The notes: generated by a model from the sequence alone, not told the origin. DNA of 64,000 nt from Chloroflexota bacterium (GCA_016838895.1 JAEKNU010000001.1:62001-126000), one strand, 5' to 3'. Counted from the stretch's first letter, positions 1 to 9,830 are shown. Made by a program: numbers and translations.

Positions 1-223
1 ACCTCAATTGGAAATAACGGTATCCGATAATGGGCCAGGCATTCCGGATGAAGTTCGTGATAGAATATTTGAGCCATTTGTAACGACCAATCCAAGGGGA
101 AATGGACTTGGTCTGGCAATTACCAAACGAATTGTTACCGCAAATCGCGGCAGTATCACGTTAGACACATTTCCGGGTGGAACAGTATTCAAAGTGCTTT
201 TACCCATCGCAAGTGGAGAATAA
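1..223 (+). CDS. Sensor histidine kinase, C-terminal fragment (cut by window start)
   Basis: Only the last ~73 residues of the ATP-binding (HATPase_c) domain are present. Visible boxes are G1 (DNGPGIPD), the F box (IFEPF) and G2 (GNGLGLAI), all intact, so the protein should be an active kinase; G2 has Asn where GTGLGL is usual. The phosphorylated His, the N box and any sensor domain lie upstream of the window. The stop is 3 bases before the start of the next gene, a sigma-54 activator with a receiver domain, so the two very probably form one NtrB/NtrC-like two-component pair. What it senses cannot be said. Confidence 0.93.
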   Translation, partial: PQLEITVSDNGPGIPDEVRDRIFEPFVTTNPRGNGLGLAITKRIVTANRGSITLDTFPGGTVFKVLLPIASGE

Positions 224-226
224 CTC

Positions 227-1399
227 ATGGCACTCACTATATTGATCGTTGATGATGAAGAAAATGCTCGAAAAAATATTGGTGAATTTCTGGGTAGTAA
301 AGGATTTGGTGTGATTGAAGCACCAACGCTGGCAGATGCAAGAACTGTTTTGCAAAGAGGAGAAGGTGATATTATCCTTTTGGATGTGCAGTTGCCTGAT
401 GGGTATGGCCCGAATTTGTTGCTCGAGATCGCGGGTATGCCTGATCGCCCACCGGTGATTTTGATAACTGCATATGGAGATATTGAGATGGCCGTGGAAG
501 CCATGAAAAATGGTGCCCATGATTTTCTAACCAAGCCTGTTGAGTTTGAACAGTTGGAAAAATCCATTCAGCGAGCCACAGAAATGGTAAGTATGCGGCG
601 CGAATTGGATCATTATCGCCAATCCCAACGCCAAAATGCAGAATTTATTGTAGGCAACAGCAAAGCCATGCAGACGCTGGTCAGCTATGCCCAACGTGCC
701 TCGCAGGCTTCTGTTTCTGTGTTGGTCACAGGGGAAACTGGAACTGGCAAGGAAGTGATGGCACGTTTTATTCATGGCAATGGACCGCGTGCATCCAAAC
801 CATTTATTGCGATTAACTGTGCTGCCATACAAACCACGATGCTTGAATCTGAATTATTTGGACACGAAGCTGGTTCATTTACAGGTGCTGACCGTAAGAA
901 AATTGGCCTCATGGAAGTTGCCGATGGGGGCGTATTATTCCTGGATGAGATCTCATCCATGCCGCTTGACATTCAGGCAAAATTGCTGAGAGCACTGGAA
1001 GAACGCAGTTTTCGTAGGGTAGGGGGAACAAACATGATCAATGTTGATGTACAGATCATTGCTGCAACCAATCGTCCGATGAAGAAATTGATTGAGGATG
1101 AAAAATTCCGTGAAGATTTGTACTATCGTTTGAAAGTCGTAGATCTGGATTTACCGGCACTGCGTGATCGAAAAGAAGATATACCTGAATTGATTGGGTT
1201 CTTTGTACGAAAAATGAATTCAAAATTGGGTATGAATATCAGGGAAGTCAGCCAACGAGCGATGCAATCACTGGTCGATTATGCGTGGCCTGGCAATATT
1301 CGTGAATTAAGCAATGCAATTGAAAGAGCGACATTATTTTGCGACGAAGAAGCGATTGATATTCAACACTTGCCAACAGATATTGCAGGAATTTTCTAA
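227..1399 (+). CDS. NtrC-family sigma-54 activator with receiver domain, lacking a C-terminal HTH
   Basis: A 390-residue response regulator. Residues 1-120 are a receiver domain with the acidic pair DDEE and phospho-acceptor D53. Residues ~145-380 are a sigma-54 AAA+ domain: Walker A GETGTGK (residues 169-175), the sigma-54 contact loop as GSFTGA (216-221, a Ser variant of GAFTGA), Walker B LFLDE (D240, E241) and the Arg-finger region FREDLYYRL. The chain stops about ten residues after the end of the AAA+ lid, so the usual Fis-type DNA-binding domain is absent, as in Helicobacter FlgR. Such proteins can activate sigma-54 polymerase from solution. It follows the kinase fragment by 3 bases, and a strong -24/-12 promoter lies 11 bases after its stop, suggesting that the downstream operon is a target. 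Confidence 0.95.
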   Translation: MALTILIVDDEENARKNIGEFLGSKGFGVIEAPTLADARTVLQRGEGDIILLDVQLPDGYGPNLLLEIAGMPDRPPVILITAYGDIEMAVEAMKNGAHDFLTKPVEFEQLEKSIQRATEMVSMRRELDHYRQSQRQNAEFIVGNSKAMQTLVSYAQRASQASVSVLVTGETGTGKEVMARFIHGNGPRASKPFIAINCAAIQTTMLESELFGHEAGSFTGADRKKIGLMEVADGGVLFLDEISSMPLDIQAKLLRALEERSFRRVGGTNMINVDVQIIAATNRPMKKLIEDEKFREDLYYRLKVVDLDLPALRDRKEDIPELIGFFVRKMNSKLGMNIREVSQRAMQSLVDYAWPGNIRELSNAIERATLFCDEEAIDIQHLPTDIAGIF

Positions 1400-1409
1400 G
1401 TAAATAAAT

Positions 1410-1425
1410 TGGCACATAACTTGCA
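1410..1425 (+). promoter_or_regulatory. Sigma-54 (-24/-12) promoter
   Basis: The sequence TGGCACATAACTTGCA matches the sigma-54 consensus TGGCAC-N5-TTGCA exactly, with the required 10 bases between GG (1411-1412) and GC (1423-1424). It lies between a sigma-54 activator gene and a three-gene operon, with the first start codon 44 bases downstream of the -12 element. Transcription should begin near 1435. This element makes it likely that the membrane protein, TPR and protease genes are switched on by the upstream two-component pair. Confidence 0.88.
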
Positions 1426-1468
1426 ATATATCCTCCTGAAACCATAATTCAGGAGGCTTTGTTTTCCG

Positions 1469-1783
1469 ATGACAATACATGAAATTTATACAATAATGGC
1501 TGTCTCACTATTTTTAATGGGTATTATTGCGGTTGGGGCAGGTGTGTTTATTCTGATTTCCCGATCAGTGGGTGAAGATATTCGCGAAATTACCCAGCAA
1601 ACGGCGAAACTGGCACAAAAGGGAATCACTGATGAAATTGCAGGATTGGTAGGTAATGCTTCAGCATTAATTGATGCATTAAATAACCTCATCCGCACAA
1701 CCACAGGCATTGGTATTTTCTTGATCATGATCGGGATCATGCTCTTATTGGGTGCATATTATATGATTCGTCAAATTCTCTAA
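1469..1783 (+). CDS. Small membrane protein with two transmembrane helices
   Basis: A 104-residue protein of no family I recognise. Hydrophobic segments at about residues 7-32 and 80-101 flank a polar central helix (~33-78, containing DIREITQQTAKLAQKG), so both ends are predicted in the membrane with one ~45-residue loop between. It is the first gene after the -24/-12 promoter, and a GGAGG (complement of the 16S tail) precedes the start. The TPR giant follows 31 bases later. It could anchor the downstream TPR/protease complex or be its target or effector; this is inference from position only. Confidence 0.8.
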   Translation: MTIHEIYTIMAVSLFLMGIIAVGAGVFILISRSVGEDIREITQQTAKLAQKGITDEIAGLVGNASALIDALNNLIRTTTGIGIFLIMIGIMLLLGAYYMIRQIL

Positions 1784-1814
1784 TTTATACGTTAACTTAC
1801 GGAGTATCTTACTC

Positions 1815-4800
1815 ATGAAAAATTTGCTGAATTTACTTGAATCCTATTATGAACCTGAAAAAATAACCGCGATAATCCAGGCGATTACCGTGGACCCATT
1901 GATTAACAAAGCTGTTGAAGATAATGAATTCCTCTCGCGGTATTGGGAAGTAAATCAGAATAGTGAATCTGTTTGGACTGCCGCCAATATTGCAGGTTTT
2001 GCTGCAATGTTTTACGGCGATAAGCAGGATGCTGAATTGGATTCCATTGAGCATAATGATTTACTGGAAGCAGGAAAGGCCGCGATGCAGCTGCAGAACG
2101 TGCTGTCATCCGCTAAAAACACCCAAGTGGGAATTCAAGAATATTTATCCTCGCAAACAGGTCAAAATCAGCAAATACTAATGAATTCACTAATTTATGG
2201 ATATGGTTTCCATTCGGAAAAGGAAAAATATCTGGAAGCATTAATCAATGTGCTACCAGAGAACGAAGGCTGTTCCGTTGTCGTTCGTACTATTCTGCAA
2301 AATTCTAGATCAGTAGATGAAGGTATGAATTCATTTACTGAATTGATTAAATCAAGAAATAGTGTCATTACTGGTCAATTATTAAATGAGTTGAATAGCA
2401 TGGCTTACGCCACAGAAACCAAGCAACTAGCACAGTCATGGCTAAATGAAAATAACGAGAAAATTGAGCAAAAAAATTCACGTCTCTCCATTGACGAGTT
2501 ATTTGCTTTAATGGATATCAATCGATTGGCCGGATCATTGGATACTGCTAGTGAATTTTTATCCAAAGCACAAAAGCGATTGGAAAAACGTCATGAACAA
2601 GCAGCATATCTCCAATTTTTGACACCTGCCGGTAATCGACAAAAACAGGCAAAAGATATTGTTGTGAAAGACCACTTGCCGACTACATATGTTGTCGACT
2701 ATGCCTTGTCGGGTGAACAAATCACGTTTGATGATATTGAAGAATTGATGCCGGAAGTGAATGAAAACCCGCTGGTAGCTATACGCCTGGCGGGCTTGTT
2801 GCAATCAGGAAAACCTGAACAAGCATTACAAATGGCATTGAACGCTTTTCGGCAATTAAAGCAGCAAAACCTGAATTTAAATGGGTTTCTTCCAAAAATA
2901 AAAAGTAATTGGAAGGCTGCACGATTGGTTCGCGTATTAAATGATTTAAAGTTGCCAGCAGAAGCATTGCAATTAGGAGCAGCGATACAGAAAAGCCGAC
3001 CAAATGACATTGACATATTAAAAGAAATTATTAAGGCAAATCAGCAATTGCAAAATTGGGATCAAGCAGAAGCCCAGGCAAAAACATTGTATTTCAACAA
3101 CCCTGTGGATATGAATGGGTTGTATACACTTGCTGAAGTATATGAAAAATCCGAAAGCTGGAAAAATGCATATGATTCCTGGAAGCAGTATCAGGCACTC
3201 TCAAATGAGTTCAACGTAGATACGGCGCAGCATTTTATGAAGGCTGCAATTAATTCCGGATTTGCAGAGGAAGCATTGAAATATAGTGATGATCCATTGC
3301 TGCTAAAAAGTAACCATGCGGGTATTTCATATTTTCGTGGATTAGCCTTTGAAAAAATTGGCGATGTAGAAAAAGCCGAAAAAACTTTTCTGGAAGGTAC
3401 ACGGCAGAATGCCGGTTTCGGAAAAAATTGGCTGGCATTGGCTAATTTGTATATCAACCAAAACAAAAGTAGTAAAAGTGTCGAGACGTTGAAAACTGCT
3501 GCAGTACATGCTCCTGAAAATGTAGAGATATTGCTTACATTGTCAAAACTCTATCTGGAAGGAAACGATATTGAAACTGCCAGAAAAATTATGAAACAGG
3601 CTGTTGAACATCAGACAGATGATTTTGTAACTGCAGTACAAATGCTGGAAAACCTTTCAAAACTTGATGAAAATGAACTCGTGTATGAGTTTGCATCAAA
3701 GATTGTTGGGCATTGGCCAACAAATGGCAAAATAGCCTTTCATATGGCAAGCGCATGCAATAAGCTGGGGAAGAAAAATGACGCCATCCGTGCTTTTGAA
3801 ATTGCCGTTCAATCAGAAAATCCAAAATCCGAATGGATTCTGGATTATGCTTCTGCACTTGTTGATCATGGAGAAGAAGTATTTGAACTTTCAAAATCAA
3901 TCCCAGTTGCAAATTATGTCAAAGCGCTGCAACTGGTTGAAACGATTGATAAAGATAATGATCAGAGCCAAATGCAAGCCAACTTGCTGCATGGTGAGTT
4001 ATTTATGGCACTTGGGCAATATCAGAAAGCATTTGATCATTATCAAAAATTAAGCAATGAATTGGATGGCTTGAATCCGTCAGAGGCAATTCGCTTCCAG
4101 ATTGGTTTTGGAACCAGCGCGCATCATGTTGGCGAAAATGAAATTGCCGTAGCAGCACTAAAGCAGGCAACCCAAGATGCTGATAAAGCAGCATTTGTAT
4201 TTCAACACATGGCTGAGGCCTATAAGGATTTGAATTTCCAGGACGAAGCCATGTCAGCTGCAAAATCAGCTTTTTCAGCTGCTCCAACAATTCTGACAAA
4301 TTTGTCTTGGTTTGCCGATTTTGCGATCTCACTAGATGCAACGGATGAAGCCAAAGAAGCACTTGAAGTTGCGACTGAATTGGCACCAGATGATATTGAG
4401 TATTGGATAGCATATGCAGTGATCTTATCTAAACTTGAAGATTGGTCCTCATTCGACAATGTGATGATACGCATCAAGCAATTCCCCAATATGAATCAGG
4501 AACAGATACTAAGTATTGCTGATCTGTATTTGCAGCTTGGTGAACTGAATACTGCATTGGATACCTTACAGGATGGTTTATTGAACCTGGATCAAGAGGA
4601 AATTACACTGCAATATATGCTAAGCATGGCATTGCTGTCAAATAAAACCGGAAGGATTATCGATGCAGGGCAATTGGTACAGAAAATATTGGAAAAGAGA
4701 GACTGGGATGCAGGATTGCACACCTTCTTTGGAGATTTATTGGCCGGCCAGGAGAAATATCGTGCCGCTTCTGCCAGTTATGAGCATGCATGCAAATTAA

Positions 4801-7121
4801 TTGAAATGGAAGATCAGGATCAAATTCTATTTGATACGATTTCTGAACAACTCAAGAAGCAATATTTAGAGGAATGGTTTGCTTCACTTTATGAGATCCC
4901 CACTATAAAGTTGCGCTTAAGTTCCCTGGATATTAAGCAAGGTAAGTTTGAAGATGCTGCTTTGCAATATGAAGCTGTATTGAATAGTGAATCTGAATTG
5001 AGTGAAACATCATTGCTTCATTTGGCAACAGGTGTTTATGCATTGGAAAATCAATCTCTATTACCTGTTGTGGAACAATTGATTCAAACAAGAAATACCG
5101 TACAGGGTATAAAAAATGTGAAATTGGGCAGCCTGGCGGCTGAAATGGCTATGGATATTGATGATACTGTCTTTGCAGGGCAGTTGATTCATCAAATGCT
5201 GGAAAGCGGTGTAAAAGATGTTTTATTGTCATCATTGCAAGGGCGGCTTTTGTCTCTGAGTGGCGATTGGCAGCGTGCTGAGGAGATTTTTGAAGATCTT
5301 TACAGTCAACTTTCAGATCAGGAATCAGTCATAAAAGAGGGGAGTGAGGTTCATTCAGAAAGTATTTTGCCGATACCTGACTATGTTCAGCGGCAAATTG
5401 GCCTATTAAAATATGCAGTTGGTTTACGGAAATGGTCGGCCACTGCAAAATTGAATGCCATGTTGGAGAAGAACAGAAAGTTAGCTCCGGTAATTGGTTT
5501 ATCGATGATTAATGCTGATTTATTGACAGTGGAATCAAAAAGATTGAGTATCGAATTGGAAATCAGTGATCATGCACCAGTTGAAATGGTTGACAGTGAA
5601 GCATCGTATAGCCATTGCATGTCCATGCTTAATGATCTCAAAACACAGATATCAGCCCCAGCATATGATCGTTTATCAAATCGCATTCAATTGGTTTACC
5701 GCCCATCGCTACAAACAATTCGGGAAACAGTGCAATTGATCCCTGAGCCAGTGGATATTCGGTTCCTGGTACCAGCGGTTAGGCGTCTGAATCATTGTGA
5801 TGGTGTCAATCAATTGGCACAAAAGTCTACAAATGATGTTGCTGTTGTTTTGAATCTTAGCCTGTGCTATGTAAAAGAACATCCTGAAAAGGCAATTATT
5901 GAGATTGACAAAGCATTGAGCATTAAACCGAATGATCCAATCTTGTTTGCTGTCAAAAGTATTTGCCATGAGAAAACAGGCAATGATCAGGCAGCCTATC
6001 AAGCGATTGAGAAAGCATTATCCATCTGGCCTGATGAAGCCATGTGGCATGTTCGTGCTGCAAATCTCTCAAAGAAACTGGTGCAAAGTGGAAAAAGCAA
6101 AAAACATTTTGCGACAGCCCATGAAATCGCCCCAGGCAATGATTTGATTACAAACCATTTCATTGGTTCATTGATTGATGAAAAACAATATCAGGAAGCG
6201 TTTACGATTATCGATGAGGCAAAACATAAAAATCCATCTGACTGGCAGTGGAATATTTTACTGGCTGATGTATTTGAAAAAAATGGGCAACTAGATGACG
6301 CTGAAGTTGAAATATCTGAAGCGATAAGCAAATCAAAAGGGGCGTCTCTGCCGAAAATAAAAATGGCAAACGTGTTGCTAAAACGTCCTGCTTATAAAAA
6401 GGCCTACGAAATTATCCAAAAAGTAAAGGAAACACCTGAAAACATTGAGGAGATTGTTTATTTGCGTGCGGCTGCCCTGCATGGTTTGGGTGAATCGGAA
6501 AAAGCGATTCAGTTATTGGAATCTTATCTGAATAAAAATGAAATTCAGAACGAAAAGCTGGCACTGGAGCGAACGCGAATTGTGCGGGAATTACAAGGTG
6601 ACAGAACTGCAATAGCCTACGCAGAAGAATTAACACGTCAATTCCCTGATTGTGCAGAAGGCTACGCACTACTGGCCGATATGCATTATGAATGTGGGGA
6701 TGTGAATGATGCAGGTAAATACCTTGAAATGGGCCTGGTTCTGAATAGTAGTCATGCAAAGATGAATTTCCTGAACGGTTTGCTTGCGGTACAAAATGGA
6801 AATTTGGATCTGGCAGTACATTCATTTTCAAATACGATTAAAGAAGATGCTGCACATATTGAAGCATATAAATCACTCAGTGAAGCCCATTTGCGCAGAC
6901 GTGAATTTGAAGAAGCCACCCGAACCATGGTTCAAGGGGTTGAAGCAAATCCAAATGATGTCAGTTTGTTGTTGGATGCAGCGAAGATTTTTAAAGATAA
7001 CAAAGATTATACAGAAGCAGAAAGCATGTTGCGTAAAGCGGCATCCTTAAAACCGGATGATGTAAATATACAGCGGCAACTTGGCGCGATTATTGCACTA
7101 AACCTGGTACACAATCATTAG
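1815..7121 (+). CDS. Giant cytoplasmic TPR-repeat protein
   Basis: A 1768-residue, almost entirely alpha-helical protein without signal peptide or membrane helix. Residues 1-270 form a helical N-terminal region without clear TPR signature. From about 300 to the end there are tandem 34-residue TPR units, recognisable as repeated patterns such as WLALANLYINQNKSSKSV and AEGYALLADMHYECGDVNDA, with a less regular stretch around 1170-1330. TPR solenoids bind partner proteins. It is the second gene of the sigma-54 operon and ends 16 bases before a C25-like protease that itself begins with TPR-like helices, so the two are probably a scaffold/sensor and its protease. No enzymatic motif was seen. Length is extreme for a bacterial cytoplasmic TPR protein. 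Confidence 0.9.
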   Translation: MKNLLNLLESYYEPEKITAIIQAITVDPLINKAVEDNEFLSRYWEVNQNSESVWTAANIAGFAAMFYGDKQDAELDSIEHNDLLEAGKAAMQLQNVLSSAKNTQVGIQEYLSSQTGQNQQILMNSLIYGYGFHSEKEKYLEALINVLPENEGCSVVVRTILQNSRSVDEGMNSFTELIKSRNSVITGQLLNELNSMAYATETKQLAQSWLNENNEKIEQKNSRLSIDELFALMDINRLAGSLDTASEFLSKAQKRLEKRHEQAAYLQFLTPAGNRQKQAKDIVVKDHLPTTYVVDYALSGEQITFDDIEELMPEVNENPLVAIRLAGLLQSGKPEQALQMALNAFRQLKQQNLNLNGFLPKIKSNWKAARLVRVLNDLKLPAEALQLGAAIQKSRPNDIDILKEIIKANQQLQNWDQAEAQAKTLYFNNPVDMNGLYTLAEVYEKSESWKNAYDSWKQYQALSNEFNVDTAQHFMKAAINSGFAEEALKYSDDPLLLKSNHAGISYFRGLAFEKIGDVEKAEKTFLEGTRQNAGFGKNWLALANLYINQNKSSKSVETLKTAAVHAPENVEILLTLSKLYLEGNDIETARKIMKQAVEHQTDDFVTAVQMLENLSKLDENELVYEFASKIVGHWPTNGKIAFHMASACNKLGKKNDAIRAFEIAVQSENPKSEWILDYASALVDHGEEVFELSKSIPVANYVKALQLVETIDKDNDQSQMQANLLHGELFMALGQYQKAFDHYQKLSNELDGLNPSEAIRFQIGFGTSAHHVGENEIAVAALKQATQDADKAAFVFQHMAEAYKDLNFQDEAMSAAKSAFSAAPTILTNLSWFADFAISLDATDEAKEALEVATELAPDDIEYWIAYAVILSKLEDWSSFDNVMIRIKQFPNMNQEQILSIADLYLQLGELNTALDTLQDGLLNLDQEEITLQYMLSMALLSNKTGRIIDAGQLVQKILEKRDWDAGLHTFFGDLLAGQEKYRAASASYEHACKLIEMEDQDQILFDTISEQLKKQYLEEWFASLYEIPTIKLRLSSLDIKQGKFEDAALQYEAVLNSESELSETSLLHLATGVYALENQSLLPVVEQLIQTRNTVQGIKNVKLGSLAAEMAMDIDDTVFAGQLIHQMLESGVKDVLLSSLQGRLLSLSGDWQRAEEIFEDLYSQLSDQESVIKEGSEVHSESILPIPDYVQRQIGLLKYAVGLRKWSATAKLNAMLEKNRKLAPVIGLSMINADLLTVESKRLSIELEISDHAPVEMVDSEASYSHCMSMLNDLKTQISAPAYDRLSNRIQLVYRPSLQTIRETVQLIPEPVDIRFLVPAVRRLNHCDGVNQLAQKSTNDVAVVLNLSLCYVKEHPEKAIIEIDKALSIKPNDPILFAVKSICHEKTGNDQAAYQAIEKALSIWPDEAMWHVRAANLSKKLVQSGKSKKHFATAHEIAPGNDLITNHFIGSLIDEKQYQEAFTIIDEAKHKNPSDWQWNILLADVFEKNGQLDDAEVEISEAISKSKGASLPKIKMANVLLKRPAYKKAYEIIQKVKETPENIEEIVYLRAAALHGLGESEKAIQLLESYLNKNEIQNEKLALERTRIVRELQGDRTAIAYAEELTRQFPDCAEGYALLADMHYECGDVNDAGKYLEMGLVLNSSHAKMNFLNGLLAVQNGNLDLAVHSFSNTIKEDAAHIEAYKSLSEAHLRRREFEEATRTMVQGVEANPNDVSLLLDAAKIFKDNKDYTEAESMLRKAASLKPDDVNIQRQLGAIIALNLVHNH

Positions 7122-7137
7122 GAGGCAGCACAGGTCC

Positions 7138-9762
7138 ATGAACAACTACCGGATGTTAAAGAATACTGAAGAATATGTGTTAACCAGGCGGAAATTCTTG
7201 CTTATTGCCAACGAAGGTGTAGCAGTCAAAGCAAAGCAATTTACGCGTCAGTTACTCAAAAGATGGTTGGATGATTTTCCGTATGACTTAAATGTCAATT
7301 TGTTAAATGCGAAAAGCCTCTTATTAGATGGAAAAAATTCTTCGGCCATTGAAGTATTACAAGAAATACTTCGACGTGACCCTGAATACCTGGAAGCTCA
7401 TGAAATTATGGCACAGGTAGGCCAAGGCAAAGCCAAAGAAGAGTCTGCAGCTGCAGCACGAGTATTACCTGGTATGTTGAAAGATTGTGAGATCGTACCA
7501 GAGATTCCCTGGACCAAAGTGTATGTAGACGCACGCAAATTATATGATGCTGGTAGGTCAGATGAAGCTGAGAGTATGTTGTTCCAGGTCATTGCCATGA
7601 CTGATAATCCGTTACCGGCGGTATTGCATATTCGAATTACAGCGGCAAATCGCGATGCCACCACCGTAAAAAACCTATCTGCGATTTATGCAAATCGCTG
7701 GAAAGATGCACTGCAATTTAAACTATTCCTTGCTTCGGCAAAACTGGAACTTGATGAATCTGTAGAAGGCATGTCATTAATGAGAGAATGCGCCACTAAA
7801 GATGTCTCTGGGCAGGTTGCCAAACGTGTATGGGGACCGCAGCATGCCTATGCACCGATCTGGTCCGATAGTTTACAGATTAATTTTTCTTTCCCAATCC
7901 CTGCTGACATTGCCACTCGTTTAGGCTGGAATCACTTGCCAGCAGAAACAGGCACAGATTCAAATTATCAGGCTCCCGCAAAACAATCTGTTCGGCGTAT
8001 GCCAGTAAATCAGGCTGTACCAATGCAGAAAAAAGGTGAGAGAAAATTACCGTTGCAGCATGAAGAAATCGGACATAATCCGGCATTCAGATCCGTGGAA
8101 GATGCCTTTGCGAAATTATCCAAAAAACTCAAGAAACCATCCATTCAAAAAAGCGACGGACGCTTCCCGGTATATGTCATCTTTTCCAGCTGGAATGGCT
8201 TGACGAAAAAATACGGAAATGAAACTGCATTGATGATTGATCAGAAAGCCCGCCAATTAGCTGAATTGATTGGCAAAAAACCTGAATGGAATGCAGTTGT
8301 CTATTATCCTGATGATTTAAATAGCATAAAAAACTATGAAGTACCTCAGGTAAATGGCGATGATCCTTGGGAATTAAAACTTTCTCTGGTTGATTTAGAT
8401 GAGGCTTTGGCAAAAAAGGGGCAACGCATTGGTGCATTATTGATTGTCGGCGGACCAGATGTTGTGCCACATCATAATTTACCAAATCCTACTGATGATA
8501 GCGATGCTACGGTGCCATCAGATAATCCTTACAGTACACTAGATGCGAATTATTTTGTACCTGAGTGGCCAATTGGCCGGTTACCTGGTGAAGCAGGTTC
8601 TGATGCTGGATTGTTGTTGGAACAAGTTCGGCGTTTATGCCAGTATCATGAGAAATACAAGAAAACTGCCAAAGGTTTACCCGGCTTGAATTTTGATTTC
8701 AAATTCCTGGAATTTCTTCGAAACCTGTTTCAAAGTTCAGTCACCAATAAGTTAGAGAAAAATTTTGGCTATTCCGCATCCGTATGGCGGCGTTCGTCCA
8801 TCGCAGCTTTTCGACCGATTGGTGAAGGTAATGCTTTACTGGTTTCACCACCGGCATATTCCGGGGCATTTGATCTGCAGCGCATACAACAATCGAAGAT
8901 GGCGTATTTCAATTTACATGGTCTGATTGATTCCGCTGAATGGTACGGGCAAAAAGATTTTTCAGAGAGTTCCTCCGGTCCAGATTATCCTGTGGCACTG
9001 AGTCCAAAAGATTTAACGCGAAGCGAAGAGACGCCAAAAATCATTTTTTCCGAAGCCTGTTATGGTGGACACATTGAAGGGAAAACAGAAGATCAATCAT
9101 TAACATTGAGATTTCTTTCAATTGGTACGCAAGCTGTAGTGGCCTCCTCGGTAATTGCATATGGGTCTGTATCATCGCCATTAATTGGTGCGGATTTGCT
9201 GGGATATTTGTTCTGGAAATACATCAAAGAAGGCTATTGTATTGGTGAAGCATTCCTGAAATCAAAATTTGACATGGTTCGTGAAATGAATCGACGTCAG
9301 GGATTTCTGGATGGTGAAGATCAAAAGACTTTGTTGTCATTTATTTTATACGGTGATCCATTGATGAATGTGGATGGTGCGAATAAGGCGCAAAGGCAAG
9401 TGGATCGTCTGCGAATTCATCCGGTTGTAAAAACTGTTTGTGATCGCTCCGGAAATTGTGTTGAAAAAGTAACTGTTTCAAAGAATATGATTCGCGAAGT
9501 ACGATCCATTGTTGAACAATATTTGCCAGGTTTGGATGATGCAAAAATCTCTGTCAATCATGAACATCGGGAGTGTACTGGAAAAAATCATGTTTGCCCA
9601 ACAGCGCAGTTAGGAGCAGATGTGAAAACAAAACGGATTGCCGGACGCACGCTGGTAACATTCAGCAAATCGGTAAAATCAGCGAAGTATACGCATCAGC
9701 ACTACGCACGGGCCACCTTGTCCGAGGACGGTAAATTAGTAAAGTTAGCGATTTCTCGTTAG
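7138..9762 (+). CDS. Cytoplasmic TPR plus peptidase C25 (gingipain/caspase-like) protein
   Basis: An 874-residue protein. Residues ~1-230 are TPR-like helices (for example DLNVNLLNAKSLLLDGKNSS). Residues ~340-760 resemble the clan CD peptidase C25 fold: an alpha/beta core with LLIVGGPDVVP, then YFVPEWPIGRLPGE (the C25 family shows a similar VGRLP element), then the catalytic pair: His in YFNLHG (H594) and Cys in FSEACYGG (C641). This His-Gly / Glu-Ala-Cys arrangement is that of gingipains, caspases and CHAT/separase proteases. The last ~100 residues are unassigned. Unlike gingipains it has no signal peptide, so it should act inside the cell. Preceded by an AGGAGG at 7121-7126; third and last gene of the sigma-54 operon, followed by a terminator. 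Confidence 0.85.
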   Translation: MNNYRMLKNTEEYVLTRRKFLLIANEGVAVKAKQFTRQLLKRWLDDFPYDLNVNLLNAKSLLLDGKNSSAIEVLQEILRRDPEYLEAHEIMAQVGQGKAKEESAAAARVLPGMLKDCEIVPEIPWTKVYVDARKLYDAGRSDEAESMLFQVIAMTDNPLPAVLHIRITAANRDATTVKNLSAIYANRWKDALQFKLFLASAKLELDESVEGMSLMRECATKDVSGQVAKRVWGPQHAYAPIWSDSLQINFSFPIPADIATRLGWNHLPAETGTDSNYQAPAKQSVRRMPVNQAVPMQKKGERKLPLQHEEIGHNPAFRSVEDAFAKLSKKLKKPSIQKSDGRFPVYVIFSSWNGLTKKYGNETALMIDQKARQLAELIGKKPEWNAVVYYPDDLNSIKNYEVPQVNGDDPWELKLSLVDLDEALAKKGQRIGALLIVGGPDVVPHHNLPNPTDDSDATVPSDNPYSTLDANYFVPEWPIGRLPGEAGSDAGLLLEQVRRLCQYHEKYKKTAKGLPGLNFDFKFLEFLRNLFQSSVTNKLEKNFGYSASVWRRSSIAAFRPIGEGNALLVSPPAYSGAFDLQRIQQSKMAYFNLHGLIDSAEWYGQKDFSESSSGPDYPVALSPKDLTRSEETPKIIFSEACYGGHIEGKTEDQSLTLRFLSIGTQAVVASSVIAYGSVSSPLIGADLLGYLFWKYIKEGYCIGEAFLKSKFDMVREMNRRQGFLDGEDQKTLLSFILYGDPLMNVDGANKAQRQVDRLRIHPVVKTVCDRSGNCVEKVTVSKNMIREVRSIVEQYLPGLDDAKISVNHEHRECTGKNHVCPTAQLGADVKTKRIAGRTLVTFSKSVKSAKYTHQHYARATLSEDGKLVKLAISR

Positions 9763-9780
9763 CAAAATATGTAGGAACAT

Positions 9781-9806
9781 AAACGCCGGTGATGAACCGG
9801 CGTTTT
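9781..9806 (+). terminator. Intrinsic terminator of the TPR/protease operon
   Basis: AAACGCCGG-tgatgaa-CCGGCGTTTT is a GC-rich inverted repeat followed by T-rich sequence, 18 bases after the protease stop. It separates the sigma-54 operon from alaS. Confidence 0.9.
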
Positions 9807-9830
9807 CTTGTTTATCAATACATTCAATAA

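Noticed and set aside
1815-9762. Type III-E CRISPR effector (gRAMP with TPR-CHAT)
   Set aside because: The protease is of C25 type with TPR helices, but no Cas7-like fusion, repeat array or other cas gene is present, and the promoter is sigma-54 type.
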